Positions 35,501 to 46,819 of a stretch of DNA of 64,000 bases are shown one piece after another. A model generated the notes under the pieces. That model saw nothing but the letters and a program-made list of their open reading frames with translations, ran no database searches and was not told the DNA's origin. Source of the stretch: Nigrospora sphaerica (lineage: Eukaryota > Ascomycota > Sordariomycetes > Amphisphaeriales > Apiosporaceae). Made by a program: the position numbers and the translations under genes. The stretch is taken from NCBI GenBank assembly GCA_018287875.1, contig JAGVVL010000002.1:1488001-1552000 (forward strand), in the 5' to 3' direction. How positions within the stretch are numbered: position 1 is the stretch's first letter; each line of letters starts with the position of its first letter.

Positions 35501-37380
35501 CCCCACCCGAAACTCCGCGCAACTTTGGCAACGTCAGTTGCTCTTCGTCCATGTTATCCCCAGCTGCCAAATTGTCTGATTTAGCTCGGCCCGAGACAGT
35601 CCAACGCCGTTAGGGCTGCGAACAGGATGGACACTAGTTTCCGATGTCCATATTCTTACTCCTCCTGCACCACGTGGGCTTTTTTTCAAGGTTCGGTCTA
35701 CGTCGCAGTGAAGCGATATGGGCGAGCGCGTAAAGTCTGACGTTGTGCCACGTCCGATGCAAGTCTAAACGGCTGGGGCACTGCCGAAGTACCGAACTGG
35801 GACGCGTACGGCGGATCCTGCCCGCCACGTACTCGCCGGCAGGATGGGGATAGAAGGACCGGCTCACCACTAGTTAGTGCAATGGTTTATGGTCTACTGA
35901 GCCATTTCTTCTGTCCCCCTCCTGACAGGACAAGGGCAGAGAGAGTCGTATCTACAGCCAGCAGGCAGGCCAGGCCAGGCCAGAGTCGATCTGTCTCGTA
36001 GGACCCCTTCCACCCCCTTCCCGTCCGTTGGTGGGCGTGTTAGTTTGGCGCACGCCTGGCAAGGCCTCAGAGGGTCGTGTGCGTAGGCCCGTGGCGCTGC
36101 ATCGTGATGTCGTCGTTCCTCGGCATCGGATATGTGACCCCTTCGTAGCCGCATGGCGTCGGCGGCGACGGCGTGGGCTGCCAGCGTCGGTGTCCGGGGT
36201 AAAGCGTACGAACGCTAACGGGGGAAAGTGTCTGCCGACCGAGAGCCGGACCAGGCTGTCGGGACGGCATGCGGAGTGTGTTCACGATGACCCCTTTTTT
36301 TCTCCGAATAACAGATATGAAGGAAAGGTGATTCTCGGCCTGCTTGCCACTTTCGGGGCTGGGGTCCGAAAGGCAGGTTGTGAGATACGTTGCCACGGCC
36401 CCTCCTTGCCCCTGGGCCCAAGGCCCATTTGCCACGCGGACGACGATGCTGGACGAGAGTAAACTTTCGTCCGAGAGTCGCGTTCCGGGAGGCTCCCGGA
36501 CGCGACGTCACCTCAACACGCACGTGTAGAAAGCCGCTCGAGCGAGGCTCCAAGCTACGCCTCGCGTGCTTCGTAGCAACGGCGCCCCAAGCGCGCAGTT
36601 CCCGCGATCGCCAGTATCAAGGCCCTAGTTGGCCAAAAAGGCCGACTCGGGCCATGGCCTGGCCCGGCCTCGGCTGCTTCGGGACGTAGACTGACGATTC
36701 GTAGGATGCCCGGACTATATATACTACACCGATCGCAAAATCCGCCCGGCTCGCGCCTCATAGGCCCTCCTGTTTCCCCTGCGCTGGGGCTCAAACCTCG
36801 GCACGCCAGGCTCCTTGACGGGAGCACTCGCAGTCCAGGCCACCGGCCCAGGAAACCCGGTGGCCAAAAAACGCGGGAAGGAGACTAGCATGGCAGCTGT
36901 ATCATTCCCTTGCCATTTTGTCCAGGAAGTCGCGGACAAGAGGCATTAAGTGAGCCAAGATGAGTGACCGCCTCGGCGGGTGTCAGGATCTCAGCATCTA
37001 ATAGAGCGGGAGTGATGATATCGAGTCGTACTGGTTGGGGTAAAAGGAAATTAGGGCCAAGAGGCAGGTGTCGAACTGAGGAACGCACTTGCTGCCTAGA
37101 GGGTTTGGCCCGTGTGGCTGGTGACACATATAGTCTGCTTGCCGTCGAGTGTTTTCCGAGTTCATGGCAAAACTTGGGCCGCAAGGACGTCTTGAGGCCA
37201 AAGCTGGTCGTGGCTATTCGCCGAGGTGTCCAGGACTCGCAGGTAAGGCGATCACTGAGTACGAAAAGGGGGTCCAAGGAGGCATGGCGGTGGTCGAAGA
37301 TGCTCATCATTCGCAAGCTCAAACCCGCAGCTAATTTACACGGATTATACACTGATATAGTCGCCGGTCTGACGGCTGTT

Positions 37381-38495
37381 TTAAGCAGGCGCCGAGTCAA
37401 TGGGGGACGACGCGACGGCCTGGGCGCCTTTCTGCTCGCGCAACTTCGCCTCGAATTTCTCAAACTCGGCCAAGGCGATTTCCTCCTCGGGGTCCGTAGC
37501 CTGGTGCACGCCCTTTACCTCTTCGATCTGGCGGCAGTCAGCATCAGACAACTGACCGCGGAGGGTGGGAACCTGGCAGGTGGCAGCGGCCGGAAGCAGC
37601 ACAGGCCGGCCAAGGTAGGGAAGGGGAAGGAGGAGGGAGGAGGAAAGGAAGGCGGTAGTGAAAAGGAGGGGAGGGAAGAGGCAGGACTTACATAATGCAT
37701 CAACATGCTCTCGATACCATTCTTGAGCGTCACGGTACTGGAGTCGCAAGTCCTGCAGGCGCCGCGCAGCTTGAGGTGCACGTAGCCGTCGACGAAGCCG
37801 CGGAACTCAATATCGCCGCCGTCTTCCTGGATGGCGGGACGGATGCGCGTCTCGAGCAGCTCCTTGATCATGCCGACGACCTCGGAGTCATTTTCGTCGT
37901 AGGCGAGCGAGTCGCGCTCCTCGATGCCGTCGGCAGCGGCCTGCTGCTGCTTGTCGCTGACGTTGACGATGGGCTGGCCGCTGCTGATGGCCTCGGTGAT
38001 GAGGCTGAAGATCTCGGGGCGGATATGGGCCCAGTTGGCGTCGGCCGACTTGGTCACCGTGATGAAGTCGGCGCCATAGAAGACCGACGTCACGCCGTCG
38101 ATGTTCATGAGCTGGGCGGCCAGCGGGCTCGGGTACGGCGGCGAAATGGTGCTGCGCGGGTTCATGTACTCGATGAAGGGCGCCGAGAGGCCCGTCTCGG
38201 GCAGCACCCGGTGATTCGGCAGGAACTTGAGCGCGTCCGGGTTCGGCGTGTTCTCTGTCTGGATGAAGATGGAGCGGGCGCCCCGCGGCGCCGCGGCCGT
38301 AGGGCGGCGGGCGCCCAGCGAGGGGCGTGTAGGCCGGGTTCCCGCTAGGGCCGAGGCGCGTGCGCTTGTGTGGGCGGCGCGGGCGGCAGCGCGCAGGGCA
38401 TGGCAGGCTCGGGGCGAGACGTACCGGGCCGTCGTCGACGTCGTCGCCGAGAGCAGCACCGCGGCGGGCCGGACGAGCCGCGATGACGAGGTCAT
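37381..38495 (-). CDS. NFU1: Mitochondrial iron-sulfur cluster scaffold/transfer protein Nfu1
   Basis: Two exons, 38495-37692 and 37527-37381, give 316 residues. Nfu1 receives [4Fe-4S] clusters in the mitochondrial matrix and passes them to targets such as lipoyl synthase. Seen: an Arg/Ala/Ser-rich presequence (about 1-70), the Nfu N-terminal domain starting SIFIQTENTPNPDALKFLP, then the NifU-like domain (about 205-270) with IRPAIQEDGGDIEFRGF and the cluster-binding cysteines C247-x2-C250 in LRGACRTCDSS. Splicing after MLMHY gives the conserved continuation IEEVKGVHQATDPEEEIALAEF; reading through the donor gives an unrelated low-complexity tail. It is divergent from the HIT zinc-finger gene. 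Confidence 0.94.
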
Positions 38496-39418
38496 GGTGG
38501 CGCTACAAGCGGGCGATGGGTGTCTGGAACGAAAGGCGGGGAGATGGTAGCCCGGGGAAGCAGGAAGGGTATTTTAAGGGGCCATGGATTGGCTAACTGA
38601 ACAGACGTGGGTTGGCCTCGATGGAGCGTCGTCGATGCGTTCGTTGCGTCTGCGTTCGATGTCGTACAATACGGCGGGCGCGACGATAAGTGATAAGGCG
38701 GGTTGGCCGTTTCGCTCGCTTAGAAATGGAAGCGGAAGGGCGAGCTCACCATGACGCAACAAATTTTCCAATTTCGGTGCGTGCTATTGGTGGGTTGCAC
38801 CTGTCGCTCCACTGACCGAGTGCCGTGCAGGGCTGGGCACGCGACGCCTGTTGTACCCTCAACACGAAAACCCCAGTTTTCCTACCCAAAGCCCGCCCTG
38901 CACGCCGGGGCTTGGAGACGCTGCAGACAGATCGTTGCAACTCTATAAAATACAGAGTCCATCGCAGCCCATCGAGAGAGCGGGCAGAAGTTTCTCGTGT
39001 CTCTTTGCGAAACCACTGCGCCTGGTGCTCTTGCTGCCGAAGATGGACGACCAACTTGGCGGTTGATCGATTGTCGAGTCTTTCGCCGGGGCAAATTGTC
39101 CCCCCCATCCATAACAAACAGCCGCCGCAAGGACTCCAGCAACCACCGCCACTCCAGCAACCGCTTCCCATCCGCCCCAAAAGCACCAGCATCAGCACCC
39201 GCATCCGCAACCGCTACTGCAACTGCAACGCGGCCTTCTCTGGCCCTTTCCTTGTTCTGCGAGGCCCCGTCGCGGATTCCAGCGCCTTGGCCACCCGTTC
39301 CTTCCGTCCGCAGTATGACCAGCTTCAGATTCTGCCGGATCTAGCCAGAAGAGGAAATTTGTAAACACCGGGGACATTGCCGAGCCTCTCGTCGTTTTGC
39401 GCCCAACCAAATAGCATC
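38496..39418. promoter_or_regulatory. Shared upstream region between NFU1 and the HIT zinc-finger gene
   Basis: 923 bases between divergent ATGs. A TATA-like TATAAAA lies at 38944-38950 within a small palindromic CTCT...AGAG context. No gene is recognised in the interval. Confidence 0.4.
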
Positions 39419-40088
39419 ATGGCGCCCATGATCCCCGCCGAGCGCAACTGCGTGAGCTGCGGCGAAGTCGAGGGCAAGTACAAATGTCCCAAATGCAGCA
39501 GGTACACGTAAGTAACCCCCCGTTCGGCCCATGTCAAGCCCGTTTTACTAAACCATGGCCTCCCCTTCCGCCCCCTTTAGCTGTTCGCTCCCGTGTAACA
39601 AGAGCCACCGCGCGGAGCACGACAACGACCCGGCCCCGGCGGCCCCGGCCCCGGCACCCTCGGCGGCGGCCGGCAAGGAGGAGGAGGCGGCCACGGCGGA
39701 CGAGGATCTGTCGCCGGAGCTGCGCATGCTGTTCCGCAAGTACCCGAACTTGCGGGCGCAGCTGGCGCAGATCGCCGGGGCCACGGACGCGCCGGCCGCC
39801 GGGGACCTGCCGGCGCACCCCCCGCGGGGCGGCCGCGGCGGCCGCGCCTCCAAGGAGCCGTGGACCAAGGACGTCGGCTACCAGAACGGCGTGGCCGCGC
39901 TGCGGCGCGCCCTCAATGGCCCCGAGCGCGAGGGCCTCGCCGAGTACTGCGAGCTGGTGCGCTACCAGAACGCCCGCAAAGCCGAGGCCGACGCCGAGGA
40001 CCCCGACGCCGCCTTCCGTCGCCTCCGCGCCGAGCGGGACGCCCAGGTCATCGGGCAGTTGATCAAGAGCGAGAAGGAGCGAGGGTGA
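39419..40088 (+). CDS. HIT-type zinc-finger protein (ZNHIT3/Hit1-like)
   Basis: Two exons, 39419-39507 and 39581-40088, give 198 residues. The N-terminal zf-HIT module has C11-x2-C14, C23-x2-C26, C31, C35, H39 and H43 in the order expected for its two zinc sites (NCVSCGEVEGKYKCPKC, then CSLPCNKSHR). The intron falls inside the finger (after AC of Thr30), so splicing is required for zinc binding. After an Ala/Pro-rich linker comes a helical region (LSPELRMLFRKYPNLRAQLAQI) and a charged C-terminus. Small HIT-finger proteins of this layout act in box C/D snoRNP assembly; assignment to Hit1/ZNHIT3 rather than another HIT family is by size and context and is uncertain. It converges with the unknown gene at 40417. 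Confidence 0.85.
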
Positions 40089-40416
40089 AACCTGGAGCGA
40101 GACCGGGAGCGAGGGCCGGGAGCGAGAACCCAAGGCGAGATAAACGGACGGGAAGGCACCAACGGCACTAATAAAACCTCCGCTGGAAAAAGGCAATTCT
40201 CTCAAAAAGATCCATGGGATGATATTATATGCCTACGGGCTCACAGGCCGCGTCGGAGGAACCTGTGTTCATGAACAGACCTGGGCAGTATATAGCCTCT
40301 GGGTAATAGTAAACTCGTAACACATGATCGCGTAACCGCCCACCCGTTCGCCCCTGTTTGGTAATTCTTTCTTCCGCTCATTTCTATGCGCCATCCCCAT
40401 CCCAACCCTCGCCCAT
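40089..40416. other. Intergenic region between convergent genes
   Basis: 328 bases holding the 3' UTRs of the HIT zinc-finger gene and the unknown basic-protein gene. Nothing else is seen. Confidence 0.6.
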
Positions 40417-41604
40417 TCAGCTGTGCCGCCGTAACCTGGCAAAGAAGCCACCACGTGGCGATTTGGGCGCCGCCACGTTGGGGCGCGCCCCCTTGGCGCC
40501 GATGGCCAAGACGCCCCCCCGCTGGCCCTCGTCTGCGCCCTTGCCCTTGACGTTCTCGGGCACGTCGTCCAGCTTGTCGCCCGTGTTGCGCCGCGACCGG
40601 CCCAGGCGCAGCGTCCACAGGGAGTCGGCCTTGCGGAGCAGGCCGGGGCTCATGATGCGGCGGGGTCCGCTGGGCTTGTCGCGGTCGGTTTCGCGGCCGG
40701 GGGACGGGCCGGCGGGGGCTGCCTCGTCGCTCTGCGACCAGTCCACCATGGCGGCGGCTTCGCGGCTGCGGTCGTTGGACGGGCGCGCGAAGATGGCGGG
40801 CGCGGCCGCCGCGTCGCCGCGCTCGTCCGCCTCGGCCACGGCGGCCCCGAGCCCAAACGCCGAGGCGCGGCGGCGCGGGGCGAAGGCGGCGAGCTCCTCG
40901 CCCGGGGCCCCCTGGGGCAGCGAGTGCCGGTTGCGCGGGTCGGTCGGGCCCCGCGCCTGCCGCTCGCGCACGCTCTGGGTCCGGCCCAGCGAGTGCACGA
41001 CCACGCTGGGGTCGCGCACGCTGCTGTCGGCCGTGGCGGTCCGCGTGAACTGCTTGGCGGCCTGGGTGGGAACGAATGCGTGCTGCTGTGGTTGGCCGTG
41101 GGGCTGATCGGCGGCTTTCTGGAGGAGGTTGTGGCAGGAGGACGGGCGGGGGCGGTTGGCCAGGGTGGAGGAGGACGGGGCCTGAGTTTTCTGGTTGGCT
41201 GACGACGACCGTGACGAATGCTCGCTGCTGGTCCATTCGTCGTCCCGCGGGGCGTTCCGGTTATCTAACGGTGCCGCCATGTCCACCTGCTCCCTGACGA
41301 ACTGCGAAAGCCGTTGCTGCCCCGCCCGTAGTCGCCGCCGTGCGTTCTGTTCCGAGATGACGATGAACAGCCGCCGCCGCAGGTCCTCGGGATCGGGCGG
41401 TGTTGATTTGGCGTGGTGCTGGGCTTTCCTCTGTTGCTGCGCCGTCGCCACGGCCGCCTGGATCTGCTGTGATTGGGGTTTGTAGGTGGGTGGAAACGGG
41501 TGATAGGGCAATGCTGCGGACGCCGGCCGTACGCCTTGGCGGCCTGGTCCTGAGCTCGGGAGGCTGTTCGGGCCCGACGGACGGGCTACTGCTAGTGAGG
41601 CCAT
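40417..41604 (-). CDS. Hypothetical basic, low-complexity protein
   Basis: An uninterrupted frame of 395 codons from the ATG of MASLAVARPSG; the frame stays open a further 121 codons upstream to an ATG at 41967. The upstream part looks like 5' UTR (A-rich, patchy hydrophobic), so I prefer 41604. The protein is rich in Arg, Ser, Pro, Ala and Gln. It has one more ordered segment near residues 65-105 (PEDLRRRLFIVISEQNARRRL, shown in part, then QQRLSQFVREQVDMAAP), probably helical, and a basic end (SPRGGFFARLRRHS). I do not recognise a family. GC-rich third positions and the coherent helix support a real gene, but this is less certain than its neighbours. Confidence 0.6.
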   Translation of the reverse strand: MASLAVARPSGPNSLPSSGPGRQGVRPASAALPYHPFPPTYKPQSQQIQAAVATAQQQRKAQHHAKSTPPDPEDLRRRLFIVISEQNARRRLRAGQQRLSQFVREQVDMAAPLDNRNAPRDDEWTSSEHSSRSSSANQKTQAPSSSTLANRPRPSSCHNLLQKAADQPHGQPQQHAFVPTQAAKQFTRTATADSSVRDPSVVVHSLGRTQSVRERQARGPTDPRNRHSLPQGAPGEELAAFAPRRRASAFGLGAAVAEADERGDAAAAPAIFARPSNDRSREAAAMVDWSQSDEAAPAGPSPGRETDRDKPSGPRRIMSPGLLRKADSLWTLRLGRSRRNTGDKLDDVPENVKGKGADEGQRGGVLAIGAKGARPNVAAPKSPRGGFFARLRRHS

Positions 41605-42662
41605 GGTGGTTGGCGGCCTTGTGCTGGGGTTGGTGCGATGCGGTGCTGTCCCGGAAGCGCTAGGTGCCGATTGTGTGCCACCGGCGTGGTGATGGTGCAA
41701 AATGTCCAGGTTCGCGATGAGTAACCCCGGAAGGAACAAAAAAAAAAGAAAAGCGGGCAGTGGTGAGTCGGCAGGGACGGTATAAGAAGGGCAAGCCGTT
41801 TTCCTCGTCAGGATCCGGTGCAGCTTGGCTACATACGTCAAGCCGGCGTCTGCTCTCGGTCCTGGCAAAAACGGCCGCTGTTGCTCGGGTTCCGGCCTGG
41901 CCTGAGACGGGAACTGGGGCGCTCTGGGGTGGGTGTTTTTCTCTAGTGCTGTTGACGTCAGCCCCAAGTGCCGTTAGGAATTATGCGCCGCCTGTGTCGG
42001 TGGTGCGCAGATGTGGTTCGATGGGCTCCAGTTCTTCCCACAGTTGCAGGCGGTTGCCAATGGCGAGGATTGATTGGGTTTGCGTGACGAAGGAATGAGG
42101 CTCTTTGCCGTGGCGGCCACTCCGTCTGAGTTGCCTGGCAGCAGGGCCTAGTCCGCGCTCGCCTGTGCTTCTAAATTTTGGTGAGACGCACGAGCAGAGT
42201 ATTCCGACTCTCGCCGTTGGGAACCAACGAGACACTAGCAGGTCGCAAGGTTCGGCCGGTGTCGCGCAGAGTCACGTCCGGTAAGCGAGATGCAGGAAGG
42301 ATTCGTGAGGTCTGTCCTTTTCCTTTTCTTCTTCTTCCCACTCGTGTATTTTCTGTCCCCGGGGAGGTGGGAGCGGCTTGGGTAGGGTGGGATCCACGGT
42401 CGTGTTATATGACCCTCGGCTGTTGATGGATGCTCTGCTGCTCCGCGTGCTCTACCTGCTGATCCCCCGATCCGTCGACGCTACGCGTTTGCTAAAGTCG
42501 GACGATGCACGGAAAGGTACGTACTAGGGGGCAGAAGTACTCCGTACAAAGGCCCCGTCGACCAGGGGTCGGCCGGCCTGGCTGACAAGCTGTTGGCTGA
42601 CTGAAGAGGACTGGACCGAGCCGAGAGTGGTGTTCGAGGTGCCGAATCCGGGGTTGGCACCA

Positions 42663-42760
42663 GTGTCTTGCAGGCATGGGGGGGGGAGTAGGCCCAGTGA
42701 GGATTGTCTTGCAGGCGTGGGCGCCATGGGAGATCAGGCCCAGTGAGGCCCAGTGAGGAG
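42663..42760. repeat. Degenerate local repeats
   Basis: TGTCTTGCAGGC followed by ATGGG or GTGGG occurs at about 42664 and 42706, and GCCCAGTGAGG occurs three times between 42691 and 42757. This looks like an imperfect tandem duplication in intergenic DNA. Confidence 0.6.
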
Positions 42761-43306
42761 CGCTGGAGGAGCGCTGGTGGCGCCCAGCCGACATCCTACG
42801 CTCGTGGTCGGGCTTGCCCAGGCGAACCGGGCGCGCTATAGGGCGGTCACAAGACGCGGGCCCAGCGACGGACGAGGCCTAGTCTCTCCCGCCGATGGGG
42901 CCCCCGTGAGCGCCGGAGCGCAAGTCATTTCCTTACCTCCCCTTGGGCTGCCTGTGCTAGAGACTTGGTGGGCGGAAAATGTGCCATCCAGCCCATCCAA
43001 CCGTCCAACCCCATGCAACCCCGTCCTTCCCCCGTCGTAGCGCAGGGCACGCGATCGATAATTTGGGAGCTGTGCGCAGCGGGAGCCTATTGCTTGTTTC
43101 TGGCGCAACCCCGTGGTTGGAAGCGCGGTGAGAGGGACGCATGAGCAAGTCCGCTACCTAGCGACGGCGCCGGGCACCCTCGTTTCGGCATAGCCGCCTT
43201 GCTTTGTTTGTTGGTCTCCGCATGGTGCGAGATTTTGGCTCTTTTCGGTACTCCGGCTGGGCGACTCGGAGGGCACTCCTCACTCCCCAGACTTTTAATT
43301 GCTTGC

Positions 43307-43309
<3 letters not shown>

Positions 43310-43345
<36 letters not shown>
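43310..43345 (+). repeat. CTG trinucleotide microsatellite, 12 copies
   Basis: Twelve perfect CTG units. An antisense ORF would read it as polyglutamine, but that ORF has no other support. Confidence 0.9.
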
Positions 43346-43348
<3 letters not shown>

Positions 43349-45187
43349 CCGCCGCTGCAGTCTCGTGTTGAGGAATAGGTGGCTCGCAGGGGAGGGTCGA
43401 GCTACGTCGGCGTTGCGACTCGCGGTTGGCTCGGTTCGGACCCTTGTCCGCGTCTCCGTGCATCTCCCCCCGTTTCTCCCTGCCTCTTTTCCCCAGGTCC
43501 GGCCATGTTCCCCTCCCACCCCCTCTTCAGCAATACCACCCTCTCGCGGCCACGGATGGATCTGGCTCGTTCTTGCGCGCAATTCTTCCGTACTCGGTAC
43601 GATGCGACTCCACTACTACGTACAGGACCCCGGCCGACTACTTGACGACCAGGCTCGGTCCCAGTCCGCTGTTCCAGGATCATAGTGCGCCTACCAGTCA
43701 CTGGGGCGGATAGCCTCTCCGCTTCTGTGCTTTTGCTTCCCCTCAGAACGAGGTGAACGAAAAGTGAACACGGGGATCACGGAGCAGACACGCAAGGGAT
43801 CGCCCGTCCGGCCCCTGCCATCGCGCACCAACCGCGGCAGTCGCCACACGGGGGGGGTCATCTTCTCGCAGCCATTCTGTTGCTCGTGACAGACTATAAT
43901 ACGGAGTGCATGGGCTACTGGCCAGCAGGATGGGTTTCGGCTTCGACTTGGAAGCGTTACGCACGACTCGGCGCCGGCGGAAGCAGCCGGGAGCTTGTTC
44001 CTTGCCCAGCTTTGCTCTGTCGAGCTACAGCTATGTATGTACTCTGGATCGAAAGTCGGAAACCGGACCCACGACTCGCTCTGGTACGAATAGGCCGCTT
44101 GTCGTTGTATGTGGTAGTGTTAGCACACGAGCTGCCCCTCGCATGCCCTCGCTCGCCCCGGCCGTTGCCAGCCCTTCCCCAGGCTCATGACACCACCGTC
44201 GCTCCCGTTTTCTCGCCATCCGTTTTCTCCGCGAACCGTCCTTCGTGCGATTCAGCAGCCGCACCCAAAACTCTGCCGTCGTGCGTCTCGGCCCTCGAAC
44301 CGATCGGGAGGTTACGTCCGTGCCTGCGTGCGGGATCGGATAGTTGGCAAGGTGCCACCTGCAGCCGCCCTCCCAACGTAGCGTCGGCCGATGCTGTGCA
44401 AGAGACGCTTGTCCCAACCCATCTACGCGCATCCGCCAGACTTGTTCCGTCTCCTGGAGTGCTGCATTTGCTCATTGGTCTCGGCGCGCCGCCTGCTCAT
44501 TTCTGCTATACCGCAGGCAAATTGCGGCTGTAGCATGGGGATCGGACCCCGCCAGCCTGGCCTTTCCCGCCGCCGGATGCGTGTCCCGTCGGTATGGACA
44601 CCAGCGGTTGTACGGAAGCTTGCCGGAACCCTGAAGAACTTTTTAACGGCGTACGACGAGCATTCCACGTAGACGGCAGCGCCGGACAAATGCATGAATT
44701 TGACCGGTCCATTTGGCTGCCCTTGGTGTCCTCGCTACCCAACGTGGGACCGGGTGACTGGGCTAGACTTCCCAGCAAGGGACTAGTTGTTGACGGCTAC
44801 TGCTCTGCTAGCCGCTGATGATCAACAGGGCTGTCGATGCAAGCCCGTCAACTTCTTAGGGGCGAGTCGTTGATTTTGTAACCCACCTCGCCAGCTAGCC
44901 CTGCCGAGCCGCTGTCTGCGCTCAACGACGATGCCCAGCGCTTGCCAGAGCGGTCAAGAGGGTCATTGGAGAAGTTTGCGATGGAACCATTTTCCTCATG
45001 GCGCACGGGCGAGGAAAAGTCGCCGGTCCCTGAACGAGGCGGCCTGAAAAATAGCAGCGGCCTCGACGCCGTGTCGTGGGTGGCCGACGTAAAATAGAGA
45101 GAGACACTATCCGTGAGACGGCCGAGATGAGGGCCCCCGTTTGTCAGCTATCAACTGGCCGTTGGTGTGCGCCCATTATGTGTGCGA

Positions 45188-45286
45188 ACCTCTACTCTCT
45201 CTTTCTCTCTCTTCTCTCTCTCTCTATCTCTCTTTCTTTCTCTCTCTCCACCCCCTTCCCCCCCCCCTTCCTTCTCCCTCTCGGCT
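45188..45286 (+). repeat. Polypyrimidine (CT-rich) tract
   Basis: About 100 bases composed almost only of C and T with CTCT and TTTCTCTC units, ending in a C-run. It could be part of an unrecognised 5' UTR or a simple repeat. Confidence 0.85.
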
Positions 45287-46322
45287 AGATCTACCTGCCT
45301 TGCCCGCTCGCCAGCTCGGCAGTTTGCTTCCAGCGTGAGCCCGCACAGCATAGCGAACGCTCGCCCGTCCGTCTCCAGCTCCCACTCCGTTCTTCACGGC
45401 CTCTTACTAAGCAAGTCATGGCTAGCCAAGCCACGGAAACCCCCGCATGTAAGAAACGCGCGCCGTTCCCGTACCGGCCGTCCTGCATACGGATGCTGGC
45501 GCATCTCGTAAAGATGACGCTCCTGGCCGCTTCTGCCCCTACCCGTGCAAACCAGCCACCAACTGACTCCTGCGTCCCCTGTCTCCCTGTGTGCCCTTGC
45601 CAACCGAGGTCTTGGCCAACCCCCGGTATCATCTCCCAAACAGCACACCCCTCTCTTCCTTTTGAAAAACGGAGTCGTGGGCCTGGGGGGGGGGCCAATA
45701 TATGCTTGTCTTCTCCTATTGAACGTCTAGGCCCCCTCTTATTCTCGGCGTACGTAGTCCAGACGTGTCTCTGCGTCGTTCTCTCCATGCACGGCGTCAG
45801 GGGGGCCTGCAGCCATGAGTGGTCTGGCTAGCGGGCGGGCGGAAATACGATGTGGTATACATACAACCCCAGGTTGGCATATTAGGTGGAAGTCTTCAGC
45901 GAAGCCCGTTCGTTCATTTGTCTTTTAACGATATCCTTGTCGATATCCCGTTCAACGATTACCAGAGACGTTGCCTGTGCCCGTCAAGACGGCCCACCGT
46001 CGTAAAATGGCAGCGCTGGCTCTGCGTACTGGCTGGGCCGGGCGCTGCTCCGGGGAGTCTGGTGCACTGAGTATCGCTACCGTTGGAACCCTCGAGAGCG
46101 GTTCCGCCATTCGGCCGGGTAATGGACTCATCGAGTTTTCAGCCGAGCTGCATCGGAGAGTCGCTGTCCGCTCTCCGCATTGGCGCATTTGGTGGCTGAG
46201 GCCCGTAGCACGCCAGTACAGGATCAACTTGCCTCTACTTGCGCGGTTTCATCACGGGCCCGAATTATGCAATCCGCTCCACGACACTGCGGTAGATATT
46301 ATGGAGGGCAAAAAGATATTCC

Positions 46323-46327
46323 AAAAA
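46323..46327 (-). terminator. Pol III terminator of tRNA-Asp
   Basis: Five consecutive T on the minus strand, three bases past the tRNA 3' end. Confidence 0.75.
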
Positions 46328-46330
46328 TGT

Positions 46331-46402
46331 CTCTCTGGCGGGGAATTGAACCCCGGTCTCGAGCGTGACAAGCTCGCATACTGACCACTATACTACCAGA
46401 GA
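46331..46402 (-). tRNA. tRNA-Asp (anticodon GTC)
   Basis: Minus-strand cloverleaf of 72 bases without intron. The acceptor stem TCTCTGG pairs with CCAGAGA and the discriminator is G, the Asp identity base. The D-arm region reads TAGTATAGTGGTCAGTATG (A box). Anticodon stem CGAGC/GCTCG encloses loop TTGTCAC with GTC at 46369-46367. The T-arm is GGGGTTCAATTCCCC (B box). Confidence 0.96.
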
Positions 46403-46819
46403 TGTTTGGTTGTTGACGATTCCTCAAATATCTCAGTTTGTATTTTGTGCCGCTAATGGTGCGTGGAGAACATAAATTTGAACACCTTCCAGACGCAGGT
46501 CGGTGTCGAGATTTCCCGCGCTGAAATGACTGGTACAAACCTCCGAGATATTACTTCTTGTTTGCATTCGTTAACTTTATTAGGTCCCTTGTTTTTGTTT
46601 TTCAACAGAAGTTATGGCGCATCGGCCCGAACCCGGCAGGGCCGCGCGCCGGAACAACTGGAGGCAGCCATAGTTCGTTACAACAAGGCCAGTAGTAGAA
46701 ACATGTAAATTATATGTATATTCACGGCCAGTGGGCTCCGTTGGTTTAATCCATCCCCCGACTCGTCCCCATGCTCCTTTTGGCTTTTTATTTTTTAAAC
46801 CAAAAAAGTTAACTCGTCA
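46403..46819. other. Intergenic region between tRNA-Asp and ureG
   Basis: About 420 bases, AT-richer than its surroundings, covering the tRNA 5' flank and the ureG 3' flank. No gene is recognised. Confidence 0.55.

Larger units (their letters stand above)
28816..37380. other. 8.6-kb region without a recognisable gene
   Basis: This lies between the start of the PSP1-domain gene and the 3' end of NFU1. ORFs of up to 379 codons exist but have random-like composition, no domains and overlap in several frames. It contains a 17-base poly-G run (30781-30797), long pyrimidine-rich patches (around 29800-29940 and 30200-30380), a TACCTA-rich patch (32431-32515) and a short tandem CCCTCCCTGA repeat near 32968. 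It may hold a long promoter, non-coding transcripts or old repeats; I cannot tell which. Confidence 0.5.
41605..46330. other. 4.7-kb region without a recognisable gene
   Basis: This spans from the unknown gene's upstream side to the tRNA-Asp gene. It contains a CTG microsatellite (43310-43345), a long polypyrimidine tract (45188-45286), and locally repeated TGTCTTGCAGGC and GCCCAGTGAGG words around 42663-42760. ORFs are short or low-complexity with no domains. Confidence 0.5.

Noticed and set aside
43295..43582. ORF with polyglutamine from the CTG repeat
   Set aside because: Only the microsatellite stands out; the rest is low-complexity with no homology signal.
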